This document shows, one piece after another, positions 1-11,160 of a DNA stretch of 64,000 nucleotides (positions are counted from its first letter, which is position 1; each line of letters starts with the position of its first letter). The DNA comes from Serinus canaria. Its lineage: Eukaryota; Chordata; Aves; Passeriformes; Fringillidae. Location of the stretch: positions 15,772,834 through 15,836,833 of the forward strand of contig NC_066327.1 of the NCBI RefSeq assembly GCF_022539315.1. The letters are read 5' to 3'. The notes under the pieces were generated by a model. That model ran no database searches and was not told the origin of the DNA. It was given only the letters and a program-made list of their open reading frames with translations. A program made the translations under genes and the position numbers.

Positions 1-386
1 GTTAGGTCAGACGTGACATATTTGTGATTAGGGTCTAAGAAAAAAAAAGTTTTTTATGCTGTGTGTGTTCTCTAGCTTATACACTTTTAACAAAGTGTGA
101 TCTTAAGTCATTAATTACATCACAAGAACTTATTCTATTCATTGGTACAAAGAAATTAGTGTCACTAATATTGGCAAAAGTGTTACAGAAATTTCATAAG
201 GCATGTATACACATCCACTTTTGCATGTAGTCTAGCTTACAAATATTTTCATGTATCTTTTCTAATCTGTTTCTATGCTGATGGCCTTGTCTTCTTCCTT
301 ACTATAAATACACTCAAAAATCATCAATTGTTATTTCTTCTATTAACTCAGCTTTGCTTACAAGCCAACTGCCAAACCCCTCCATA
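1..386. other. Unique AT-rich sequence, no gene seen
   Basis: This stretch is AT-rich and almost free of CpG. It holds an A-run followed by a T-run near 41-56. I see no repeat family, no splice-like exon and no RNA gene. It ends where the 35-bp minisatellite begins. Confidence 0.55.
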
Positions 387-520
387 CAGAATCTTGTACA
401 AAAACCCCACCTGAACACAGCCAGGATCTCGTGCAAAAACCCATTTGGACACAGACAGAATCTTGTACAAAAACCCCACCTGAACACAGCCAGGATCTCA
501 TTAAAAACCCCATCTTTCCC
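387..520. repeat. Minisatellite, ~35-bp unit, about four copies
   Basis: Four adjoining units start at 387, 422, 456 and 491. Units 1 and 3 begin CAGAATCTTGTACAAAAACC and are nearly identical. Units 2 and 4 begin CAGGATCTC and are more diverged. The array therefore reads as a 69-bp higher-order repeat made of two related 34-35-bp halves. The last unit decays after 510. Open frames across it simply translate the repeat periodically and are not evidence of a gene. Confidence 0.85.
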
Positions 521-548
521 AAAACGCTTTGGAAAAGTGGGATTTGGG

Positions 549-963
549 CGCTGCCAGCCCCACCGGTGACCCCTGACATATCCCCCAGGCTGACACTGCT
601 CCCAGAACATCCCACCCGCTCCCTCCAGGGATGTCACGGACACTCGAGGGCTGGGGGTGTCCAGCAGCCACCCTCGGTCGGTTCTTTTGGGGACAAATCC
701 CCTTTTCACCCAGCGCTGGTTCCGCGGGCACCGGGAGGGCAGCGGGGCGGGTACCGGGATGCGGCTCCATCCCCTGCCGGCTGACAGGAGCCTTCCCAGC
801 CCCCGAGGCTGCCGGGGAGCCCCAGGGGTCCGCAGGGCAGGGCAGGGGTTGCTGTGGTAACAGCACGGCACGGGCAGCCCATCCTGAGCCCCCCTTGTCC
901 CCCAGCCCCGCCGCCACTGCCGACGTGCGGGGCTGCAGGAGCGCCCGGCTCTGCAGGGGCAGC
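549..963. promoter_or_regulatory. CpG-island-like block of unknown function
   Basis: I count 29 CpG dinucleotides between 549 and 963, densest at 721-780 and 901-960. The surrounding sequence has almost none. The block is strongly GC-rich, and by a rough hand estimate observed/expected CpG is near 0.6, the usual island threshold. An RFX X-box-like palindrome lies inside it (848-861). I see no TATA box, no clear first exon and no coding frame that can be trusted. It may be an unmethylated regulatory element, a distal promoter, or only a GC-rich patch of the kind common in bird genomes. Confidence 0.4.
848..861. promoter_or_regulatory. RFX X-box-like imperfect palindrome
   Basis: The sequence GTTGCTGTGGTAAC fits the two-half-site layout of RFX-family X-boxes (GTTGCC/T, short spacer, GGTAAC or GGCAAC). 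X-boxes are known from promoters of ciliary genes and of MHC class II genes. Its position inside the CpG-rich block makes it more credible than an isolated match, but one 14-bp motif is weak evidence. Confidence 0.3.
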
Positions 964-3900
964 GAGACAGGAGGGAAGGAGCTGTGTCAGAAAAGGCAAC
1001 CCCAGGCAGCATTTGAGATGTGAGACTTCTGAGTTTTGGGGGGTTTTTGAGACAGGAAATCAGAGTTTTTAGATCAAGTCCAAATTCCATCCCCAAGGGA
1101 TGTGATTTTGTTGTTTGGTGTCGCTCTCGCTGTGGGGCTGAAATGGGGTTGGTGACCCCAAAACGCAGCTCACCCACAGGCTGCAGGGCTCTTTGGGTGG
1201 GATCTAAAATGTTTATGGTTATGAGACTCACTGGATCTCCAAATTTTCTGTGCTTTAGGAAAACAGTCTCCTTCACGCAAAGGGGAAAAGTGAAGTTTGG
1301 TGGGTAAACTTCACTGTGGTCCCTGTCAAATAAGCCATTTGTCACAGTTTTTGCATCGAGGCAGGGTTTGCTCTCAGGGTTTCATGGGTGTGCACTTCCT
1401 TCCCCAAAAGGGAGCTGCCTGAAGTGAGTGGGAATTTGGGCAGGAAAGCCAAGGAAGCACGTGAAGGAAGGTCTGCCACGTGTGGAGGAACGATCTCGAT
1501 GGCAGGGGACCCTTGGTGACAGGGGCTGGCAGGTCTGCACCACCACACAGCCCTGGAAGCCTGTATGGAAAAGGATAAAGAAGCAATAGATTTTTTGGAC
1601 AATGCTGCAGACAGGAGAAATTCAGGGAAGCAGCTGTTTGGCTGTGGTTTAGATGAAATATTAGGTTCCTTTGCACTTTGTCCATCCCCTCTGAACAGAC
1701 ACCTGAGAGAAGTGCCCTCTATCCCAAGGGCAGGGAAACCTTCCAGGCTCATAATAAAGAAATGTGGTCCTGGGGGATTTCCTGAGCAGGATTATTCCAG
1801 GTCCAAGGAGAAATCTGGTTTCTGCTTTGATTTTCAGTCATCTCCCCATGAGAAGCATTTGTGGGATGATTTGCTGCCCTGACCACTGGTCCTGCCAGAT
1901 CAGATCAAGAGATTCCATCTGTCCTTCTCAAGCTCAGCTCCTTCTGCCATTGCCTAAAAGAAAAACCTTTCCCAGCAGAAGAGCTTTACTCTGGAGGCTT
2001 CAGGATCTCTGAGAAGCAGTAGGAGAGATGACAGAGCTGCCTTTGAATCGAGCTGTGATGAATAATTTGTAATTTTGGTCGATGTAATATGTATGACATC
2101 CCTTACCTCTGTGAGAGTTTTTGACTTCTCTGCAGAGAGTGAAATCAAAGGGAAAGTGAAGAAACTGAGCTGAAGGCAGAGCTCAGACACCAGCCTGCAG
2201 GACACAGAGGCACTGGGAGTTACTGGGAGGTGATCCATGCAGAATATTCCAGCCAAACCAGCAGTTCAGAATTCTGCAGGCATCAACCGAGGGCAGTTGC
2301 AATGTGAGAGCCCATCCAAGAGAAATAAAGGCATGGAAATAATGTTCTTGGGGACTGGAAAAGGGCTCCAAAAGAAACGAGTTTATGAGATACTGGCTCA
2401 TAATAGGAATTAAATTGACCTCACTGAAAAGCAGCTGATGCACGGCAAAGAATTGGTTGAAATCTTTATGGCTTTAATCAGAAATTTTAAAAAACTGGAG
2501 ATCATTTAGAGTGTTAGAGGGCAGAGAGTCTGAGTGGGCACACATACTCTGAACAAGGTTCTTCAGGAAAGGGTTTGATGAGTATGAGGACGAAGGGACA
2601 GAAAATGAGATTTAAACTGCAAATGCAGAAGCAGCACTGAGCCCCAAGAGGTCCAGGGTGGATTCTTGGGGTGTCCTGTTCTTGTGGGTCACTTCTAGCC
2701 CAGAATATTCCACTGGGACTCTAAGATTCCCTCTGCTCACATCCAGCACTTCCCACTCTGCAGAAAGACACCAATTCACTCTGCTCACACTGCACCATCC
2801 TGAAGATCTGGATTTTACTCACACAAAAAAATCAGAGGGCAAGCCTAAGTGACAGTAAAGTTCCAGAAGCTCTTAAAAGTTCCAGGAATTCTGAGCCTTT
2901 TATTAGGTGAACCAGCAAATCTGCAGGAAAAAATTGCTTTGGGATTTGCTGTTCAATCTTACTTTTCCACATTGCTTAGAGCTCTGAAGGTGTTGAAGGG
3001 CTCAGGCTGCCCTGCAGGCAGGGGATGCATTTGTGGAACATTCCCTGCCTCTCCTGCAGAGCCTGGGAGTCCTCCCCATCAGCCACGCGCTCTCGTTCCC
3101 AGCACAAGATGGAAATGAGCACAAAAGAAGAACAAAACTCCAACTAATGGGACTTTCAACAACCAGAAATAAAATGATGACAGGGATTCTGACAGCTCAG
3201 TGCTTGGTAACACCTTCACCTCTCCCAGATGTCAGAGGATAAGCTATTTTTACCAAAAAGAGACGTAGAAACGGGAGCTTATTTGGACACCTGCAGCAGA
3301 AATTGATTTAAAGTGATCTGAGCTTTGAAAATGGGACTTGGAGGCGACTCCTTGGGCTTTGTTTTTCTGGAAAGGGGGCCAGACCACCTGAGATTCTTGG
3401 TGCAGGATCAGTCTCTCCACTCTAATGCCTGTCAGTCATATTTAAATATGTGCAATATTTAACTTTTCCACTCTCTGGACCTATTATAGAGCTTTAAATT
3501 TAGGCTTTGCCAGTGGATGAGATGAAAGTGGTGCTTCCTCCTTTTGGACATATCAAGGCTCTCTCTTTTCTTTTTTTTTTTTAATTTTTTTTAAGCTTTT
3601 TTTTTTCTTGTTCCTTTTAGAGCAGAGAAAACCACAACATAATCCCCCTGTTGTACTCCCACCCCAGCCAAGTTCCATCTCCCAGCAGCACTGGCAGTGG
3701 GTTTATCACCCCTCAGCTCCATCATTCCCACTCCAGGCTCTCTGCTCTCCTGTGCTGAGCTCACCAAGCCCATCCAGGCAGGAGCTCCATGTGCCAGGAG
3801 CACTTGATCCATTGAAATATTAAATTTCATGCTGCAGCCTCCAGTTATGTGACCCAGAATGTCTGACCTGATGTCAGAGGGGCCTGGGGCTCTGCAGATA

Positions 3901-5131
3901 TTTCCCCAGGGCACCCTGCCCTCTTTCCACCCAAGGAATCTGATCCAGCCACAGGAAGGAGCAGGAATTTTCAGCTGTCCCATCCCCTGGGAAGCAGCCT
4001 GTGCCACATGACTCTGATGTAAGGTGCTTCTCACCCACTCCCTTTCTCCTCTTTGCCTCTCTAGGTACTAATCCTGCACTGATTTCTACAAATAGCCAGA
4101 GAAGGAAGAGGTATTTTCCCTTTTCCAGCTTTTACAGCCAACACCCCACAGGGGCTCCACACCCTCAAGGTGCTGAGCAGTTCTGTCACCCACAGGAATC
4201 CAGGCAGGAAGCATTTTGCAGAATTTCACCACTTTTGAATGGGATTTGCTGCAGCCTTCATGGAAATCCTGACCCCTCTGGGATCAGAGTATCACCTGGG
4301 CATCCATCCCACAAAGAGGGAGAGAATTCCTGACACCAACACTCCCAGGAGCTGGGAGCTGATCCCTCCTCCCCTGTCTGGTATCCTTGTGGAAAATTTA
4401 GCCATTTTCTAAATGACTACAAAAGGTGAAGTCCAGAGCTTCACCAGCACCAGGAGAGGCAGGAAAATACCCTTCAAGTTTATTTTCTCGCCATCAGCTA
4501 TTTTCAAGCAAGGGGTGATTTTTAAAGACCAGAGTCTTGAAAATGAAGTATCTGAGTATTGAATTATTGCTGCTATTATTTTAAGAGCAGCATAATAAAA
4601 AGCTTTTTTTTTTTAGGCTTTAGCAACTCCGAGGTGGAAAAACCCTCTCAGAATTTTTGCAGATGCTGAAATAGGCCTGGCTTGTGCAAAATGTCACCCC
4701 TGTATGGGCTTTTGCCCCTAAATGACACAAATTTCACAGCTGCCTGGTCTGTCTCCACTGTCTCATCTCCAAGTAGCTGTTACTGGGCTGTGGATGCAGA
4801 TATTCCAAACATTCACATGTTGCTGATGGAAAAGTGATTTTTTAGGCCTTTTGACACTGTGGGTGTGAGTGCACACAGCCAGCAGTTGTTTCACCTGGCT
4901 CATCCTTTGTCCACAGGGCATCCACAAACTGCTCCATCAGGCCAGAAGTGAACAGAAGGAAAGCACAGAGTCATCTCTGGGGATGGAGCCAGGATCTCCT
5001 CTGTTCCCACCCCAGCTCCAGCTGGGATCCAATGCTTCATTTGGGGTAACACTTGTAGGCTCCCTACATCATCACCCCAACTTAGGAAAAGCAGCAATAA
5101 TCTACCCACCCTCACCTCCCCAAACTGAGAA
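964..5131. other. Unique sequence, no gene recognised
   Basis: No known repeat family or exon could be recognised. The stretch contains a long T-rich tract at 3566-3608 that ends in a splice-acceptor-like TTTTAG at 3615-3620. The sequence after it does not read as a convincing exon. A short T-run lies at 4604-4614. Confidence 0.5.
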
Positions 5132-5236
5132 CTTTGTGAGAATCAAGGTCAGAAGGATATCCTGAAGACTAAATCCAGCCCAGCTTTGTGAGAATTAAGG
5201 TTAGAAGGATGTCCTGAAGATCATATCCAGCCCCAG
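5132..5236. repeat. Tandem duplication, 52-bp unit, two copies
   Basis: Copy 1 starts at 5132 and copy 2 at 5184. Both begin CTTTGTGAGAAT and end in ATCCAGCCC. The copies differ at a handful of positions (for example AATCAAGGTC versus AATTAAGGTT), so the duplication is not very recent. I see no coding potential. Confidence 0.85.
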
Positions 5237-7512
5237 CACTCACCCCAAACCCATCACTGTTGCTTAAAACTGCATGGCACAATGGAGATAAGGGGAGCCA
5301 GGGAGTCATTTGGGAAGTGCAGACAATGAGCTCCTCAATCAGAGCTGCTTCCAAGGCAGACATCTAAATAAATGCTAATGAAGCCACTGCTGTGACACCC
5401 CCACCAAGGGGGGCTGCAGCTCTTCGGGGTAAGAACAGCCCCCAGGACAGACTGCCCTTAAAAAACAAAACACAAAACCCTGAAAAGCCCCCAAAGAAAG
5501 CAACAGTTTGTGCATTTCAGGGCCCTGAGAAACGCTGTACCTTGGAGCCAGGCTTTTGTCCCAGGGAGGCTTTTCCCTCTCAGCCCTGCCTCGCTCAGTG
5601 CCTGCTTTATCATCGCTGCTCTCTGCTCCCCAGCACCCAGCTGCTGCAAGAATGGCCAGGCTCTGGCTCCAGCTGAAGCCTCCTGACATCAAAAGGCTCC
5701 CGTTGACTTCAAGGAACTCTTACCCAGCCCTCCATAAATCACTGAGGTCACTGATTAAACAGGCATTCCCCTCTGAACAGGGCAGGCACTGGCAGCACGC
5801 CCCTGAGGTTTGCTTGCTCTGCTCCCTGCAGGCTGCATGCTCGGGGACACGTCCACCTCTGCCTCCTCTCATCACCCCTGTGCTGGAGCACTGCCAAAGA
5901 AGGGCAGAACTCCTCTCAGAGTGGCCCTTTTTGGGGTGCTGTGTCCCCTTTGCTGTGTTTTCTGGGAGTTGAGCATCCCCAAGGATGCAGGGATCGTCCC
6001 CAAGGGTCAGCAAGGCCAAGCAGCTGATTCCCAGATCCTGATCCTGATCCTCTCTCCTGCACTGCAGAGAGGTTTGCCAGCCACAGCCATCGATTTAACA
6101 CCTGGTTTTCCTTCCAAGCCCACTGTGCTGCACAAAGGAAGCCACCACAGCCGAAAACTTCTGCACAAGGAGCCTGAACTCTTTCCCCAGCTGTATAAAA
6201 TAACAAATGAGCCTTCTGAGAACAGGGAGTCAGATGCATCATTCCTTCCTGCCACGGGGCACCCCACAAACACAACACCTGGCAACTTCTCCTGGAGTTT
6301 TCCACACTGGGTGAAAAGTGGGCTCAGCTTCCATGTGAGCTCCAGGTAACTCAGTCCCACAAAACCAGGACTCATCCCTCGTTCCAGGATGAAGAAGAAG
6401 GAAGAACCTGAGCTGTTCTTTCCCCATGCCAAGGGAGAGGGGCCACCCTGTGATGATCTGATGGGAAGAGACCTCTTGGCAGAGCTCCTGGGCAGTGTCC
6501 CAGGTGGAGCTGAGCTGGGCCCTCCTGCCTGGCTCCCAACACACAGAAGGGGCTGTGCCATCAGTCCTGAGCTTTCTGTACCTTTGGGGCTTTAAAATCA
6601 CATTGCAAACGAGCCAGGGGTGTTTTACAGCTTGCTGGCAATGCCACCTTCTGCAGACAGCAGGGGCAGCCCTGGAGGGTTCTGTTTTTATAAGCATTTC
6701 CCAACACAGTGCCAGGAAGGCACAAGAAATGCTCACATTTAGGATTTGGGGGTGTCTGTCCCCTTCCACAGCTGGCCCAGCAGTGTCCCCAGGCAGCTCT
6801 CTCTGGGGAAGGGCTGGTGTCTGTCCTCACTGGGGGTTTTATGGTTGGCTCAGGGCTCTGGCAGAGCATCTGTTGTCAGACCTGCTCCTCCCTCACTTGA
6901 GAAGTTATTTGCCTCATCAAGAGCCAGTTTGCTTGTTTAGAAAAGGAGATTATAATATTTATTTCCCAGCAGAGATGCAAAGCCTCGTCAATCGTTACTT
7001 AAGCAACTGAGGGCTTTTATTTGGATGAGGCTAAATAGGTGTAAAATTATAGGGGGGATTAGAGACAGATTAAGGGGTGCCTGTTAGTCAGAAATGACTC
7101 CTGGTGGGCTGGGAATATTTCCAAGAGGCTAAACATAACTTGCAGCAGCAGCACAGAGCAGGCATCTTGTGCTACCCTGTGCTTGGAGTCAGCAATGCCT
7201 TGAAAACCTTCTGCCCTGCTGGCCACACCTGATGACAGCTTTAGTGACCACCCTCAGCTGTCCCTGCAAGTGAGAGCTCACTTTGGCACTTTGGCTGAAG
7301 GGTTTCACTCAGAAGCAAGTGGAGATGAGAGTCAGAGCCTGCTCTGGCAGGTCTGGCCCCACCCTGAAGCATCACTTTCAGCAGCTTCCCTGCCCACGGG
7401 TCCTGATCTCAGAGCCACCCCCTGCACTCCTGACAGTGCTGGGTTCTTTGAAACCAGAGTTATCATCCCTGAAAAATGGTGTCACCTCCCTTCTGTGTGC
7501 TGTCACAGCAGA
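5237..7512. other. Unique sequence, no gene recognised
   Basis: No repeat family or exon was recognised. Around 6940-7100 the sequence becomes AT-richer, with GGATTA and AGATTAAG motifs and a TTACTTAAGCAACT box. It has the look of a conserved non-coding element, but conservation cannot be judged here. Confidence 0.45.
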
Positions 7513-7533
7513 GGGGCTGCAGCCCCTTAAGGG
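7513..7533. other. Two overlapping palindromes at the minisatellite edge
   Basis: GGGGCTGCAGCCCC (7513-7526) is a perfect 14-bp palindrome. It overlaps the perfect palindrome CCCTTAAGGG (7524-7533). They lie about 20 bp before the TTATCA minisatellite. They could form small cruciforms. No function is known. Confidence 0.6.
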
Positions 7534-7555
7534 ATGGTGTGCAAGGGCAGGTATC

Positions 7556-8095
7556 AGCAGCACTTTATCACTGTTATTGGTAACAGCTTATCAACAGCAC
7601 TTTATCAATGCTATCAATAGCATTTATCAATATCACCTTATCAGTGTTACCAACAGCAATTGATCAATAGCACTTTATCAGTGTTATCAATAACACTTTA
7701 TCAATAGTACCTTATCAGCATTATCAATAGCACTTTTTCAACATTATCAATAACAGTTTATCGGGGTTATCAATAACATTTATCAATAACATTTTATCAG
7801 TGTTACCAATAACAATTTATCAGTAGCCCTTTTTCAGTGTTATCAATAACACTTTATCAGTGTTATCAATAACTCTTTATCAATAACTCTTTATCAGTGT
7901 TATCAATAAAATTTATCAACAGTACTTTATCAGTGTTATCAATAAAGTTTATCAATAACACTTTATCAGCATTATCAATAAAAGTTTGTCAATATTACCT
8001 TATCAGCATTATCAATAAAAGTGCATCAATAGCACTTTATAACATTATCAATAACACTTTATCAGCGTTATCAATAAGTTTATCAATAACCCTTT
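7556..8095. repeat. TTATCA minisatellite, ~23-bp imperfect units
   Basis: About 540 bp are built from imperfect units of roughly 23 bp. Each unit combines a CACTTTATCAGTG half with a TTATCAATAA half. I count about 33 copies of TTATCA and about 18 of TTATCAATA on the plus strand. Units vary in length because halves have been gained or lost, as expected of replication slippage and unequal exchange. On the minus strand TTATCA reads TGATAA, a match to the GATA-factor consensus WGATAR. TTATCAATAA also fits the published Onecut/HNF6 type of site. Open frames in the array only repeat Leu-Ser-Ile-Lys-Phe-Ile-type blocks and are not genes. Confidence 0.93.
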
Positions 8096-10970
8096 TTCCT
8101 CCCTTCACTCCTCTCAGCACTCTCTGCTCCATCAGGAGGAGGAAATTCCACCTTTTACCATCACAAAGCCCCACTGGGCCTTTTTTCCTGGACCTCACAG
8201 GTCCTGAGGGTGGCAACAAATCAGAAAGTGCAAAGGCTGTGAACACTACCAGGGAATAATATTTCTTTTAAAAAATAAATAAAAAAAAACCTCAGCATTT
8301 TATTTCCCTCCCCTCAACTGACTTGAAAATTGTGCAACACAACTGTTTCAGCCCATGTGAGACACAAGCTGCAGTTTCAAATTGCAAGGCAGCACTGGAT
8401 TACCTTTGGGCTGGATGCTAAAAAGGAGGGATTGCTTATATTTATTCTTTTTTTAAGAATAGGGCAAAATGTGATACTTTCAAATATTTCTGAGGTCCTG
8501 GGATTTCTGGTTGCGTAACAAGCAAGAACTTCTCTTGAGTCATGATCCCCTCCCCTTGTTAAGTTCTCATTTGTTTTCACACATATGACATATCAGCTTC
8601 CTACATCAGTGGGTAGGAAGGTCATACCTGCTTTAAAATCCTTTATGATGCTGCTTCTCCTTCCCTCAAATAATTTTTTTTATTTAAAAAAAAATAAACC
8701 CTTTCAGGTAATCACTCAGCCCCCAGATCTGAAGAGAATCGCTGTCTCCTGACAATGACATATTGCCTGTATTTTAGGAAATCTCAAAAAAAAGTCAGGG
8801 TGTATATTTATTGAACTGATCTGTACCTGGAATCCTCCTCTGGGTACTGCAAAGGCACACGGGGCCTGTGTGGAACAGAAACCTCCCAACACAAAGTGAG
8901 AATCTGAATAAAGGACAAATTTTTTTCCAGTTTTTAGAAGAAACTGAATTGTGACACTCCAAGTGTCACCCCCAAAGCTTCTCTATGGAGTTGTTTGCCT
9001 TTGGGATGAGGTTCAGGACTTGGGTGGCTGCAGCAGGCTCAGGGTGAAAGGAGGAGTCCACAGAGGGAAGCAAAAATCAGAGAGATCCCAAAGGCACAAG
9101 AGCCTGAGCAGCAGCACTGGGAATATCTGCCCTCCTCCTGCCCTCAGCTCTGCTGCTCTTGAATAAAAATATAACAGGGGGGCTTCTTGGTCAGTCTGAG
9201 AGAGAAACAGGTCAGCCCTTGGATTTCAGGAGGCAGAGAATGGCCACAGTCCCACACAAAGGTTTGGGATCCCCCTGGATCTCCTGCTGCTCCTCCCTCA
9301 GCTGCTCTGCACACTCCCTGTCCTTGGTGGGTGTCACTGCCTGGCATTTCAGTCATGATCAATTTTTCACTCTTAACCCCTGAAATACAATCCTTGAGTC
9401 ACCACTTCTGCCCAGAATGAGGGAGGTGGGGTGAGAGCCATGGGATGCACATGAGGATGGAGCACACCTTCCTCACGCCCTCCAGGACAGCTCTGCTCCC
9501 TCCCCAGGCCATCTCCCTGGCCTGAAGTGCCTGCAGTAGCCCAGGAGCTGGCTGCTGCCCCAAGGTTCTCCCTTTCTGAGGCTTCCAGAGCCTGCTGGGA
9601 GTGTCCATCCCACCCAAACCCAGGGAGAGCCAAGCACTTCCCTGCTCTGCTCACCACATCCAGAAGGGAGGCAGTGTCAGAACCCAGGACATCCCTCTGG
9701 CTGCCCTGGGTGATTCCAGACCCTGGCAGGGGCTCAGAGACCTTGGCACAGAGTCAAAACCACCTGAGCCTTTGATTTCAGCCCATGGAAACAATTCCCA
9801 ACTTTGTGTGAGGATTTACAAGCCACAAGAGTTTGAGTAGAATGACAGTGAATTTGTCACAGGGTGAAAAAGCAGAATTTTGGGGATTTAGAATGGGGGT
9901 TCAAGATGGAGGAATCTGGATGTGTCCTGTCCTTCTCCTTTTCCTTCTTGTCCTCCATCTTCTGCTGAGATGGTGGCACTTTTGGATTGGTTTAGAGTAG
10001 AGACAGACTGTCTGACACAGGTGATAGGGATTGGGAAATTATTGTAAATAAAGCACAGGTAGTTCTTGGTATAAAAAGCCAACAGCACCCCAAGGGCCAT
10101 CACTGTGCCTGAACCCAACCTGCTGGACAGATCTCAGCAGGGCAGAGAAAGATGTCACAGATAAGAGAAAATAAACAGCCTTGAGAACCAGAGCTGAGGA
10201 ATCTCAACTTCTTCAGTTGTGGGGCTGGGAGAAAGAGACTTTGTGACACCTCGGGGTCACCTCGACACCAGAGACCCCGTCAGCAGAGCTCCCTCCTGCA
10301 GGTGGGCACTGCACAGGCTCAGGAGCCTTTTCAGCTCCCAGTTTTGCCCCTGGGGCTCTGCTCATTCCCAGGGCAGCTCCTGACAAAGGTTTATCCAGGA
10401 CAACAGGGAGTTTGTGCCAACAGAAACCGAGCCCAGCTCGGAAAAGAGGGGTCCCCCTCGTGTGTAACACAAGGCCAGCCCAGGCAGGGCTGTTTTCTCT
10501 GGAACCAGATGCTGAGTGCAGCAGAAGGGGACTCTGTTGGGACCAGCCTTGCCTCCCTCCAGCTTCCTGCCCTCCCTTCCCAGCAGAAGGGATTCCTTCT
10601 CACCCCAAAGGAGCCCAGCAGTGCACAGCCCCCTTCTCAGGGCCAGCCATTCCCACTGCTTTCAAGGTCTAGAAACAGGAGCTAGATTTCAAAAGCTGGA
10701 AACATCAGCTCCTTCTTCTCTTCCTTCTCCATAGCTCAACTCTCAGTTCCCTAAGGGCTCCCCTGATTTTATCCAGAAAAAAACCCATGAGTTTAAATGA
10801 GAGCTCACAGCCAAAATCTGTATTTTCTTACATAGAGGAGCAGGTACTAAATGAAGTCTCTCCTGGCTGTTGCACACGTCAATATTCCTCCAGAAACCAA
10901 ATAATCAGGCCATGCTCCTCAGTAAATAACCCACAGTATAAGCACCAATACATTCTGTTAGCTTGGTGCT
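8096..10970. other. Unique sequence, no gene recognised
   Basis: Only low-complexity features stand out: an A-rich patch at 8269-8291 and a T/A-rich patch at 8674-8698. I recognised no repeat family, exon or RNA gene. Confidence 0.5.
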
Positions 10971-11160
10971 GATGCTCCAGCCCCTTTTCTTATCCTGGAA
11001 ATAGCCTCTGGCTGTGATTGCAGGTTTAAAGAGAAACCTTCCAAGTGCTGATTTTGACACAGGGGGTGAGAGGCCACTGCAGAAATGGATGGGAAAATAA
11101 AAGAAGATTGGGAATGAGATGAGTTTTAAGGTCTTTTCCAACCTGAACCACTGAGTGATT
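10971..11160 (+). mobile_element. CR1-tailed short repeat, copy A
   Basis: This copy starts at GATGCTCCAGCCCC and shares its whole length with copy B at 12870. The central 53 bp (from AGGCCACTGCAGAAATGG at 11091 to GAGATGAG) are identical between the copies. The last ~40 bp (TTTTAAGGTCTTTTCCAACC followed by a degenerate tail) match the general form of CR1 LINE 3' ends on the plus strand. I do not recognise the upstream ~130 bp as CR1. It carries an 18-bp segment around 11003-11020 that copy B lacks. It could be a diverged CR1 subfamily, a SINE-like passenger that borrowed a CR1 tail, or a local duplication. Confidence 0.6.

Noticed and set aside
314..1345. 343-codon open frame on the minus strand
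   Set aside because: It runs through the 35-bp minisatellite and the CpG-rich block. The predicted protein is repeat-derived at one end and Pro/Arg/Ser/Cys-rich elsewhere, with no domain. GC-rich DNA lacks stop codons by chance.
3566..3823. Polypyrimidine tract plus TTTTAG as a splice acceptor with an exon behind it
   Set aside because: T-rich tracts ending in AG are frequent here. The following frame has no domain and no clear donor.
7556..8095. CRISPR-like array
   Set aside because: The units are imperfect, contiguous and without unique spacers, and the surrounding DNA is vertebrate-like.
7897..8259. 120-codon open frame through the TTATCA minisatellite
   Set aside because: The periodic Leu-Ser-Ile-Lys-Phe-Ile pattern is just the translated tandem repeat.
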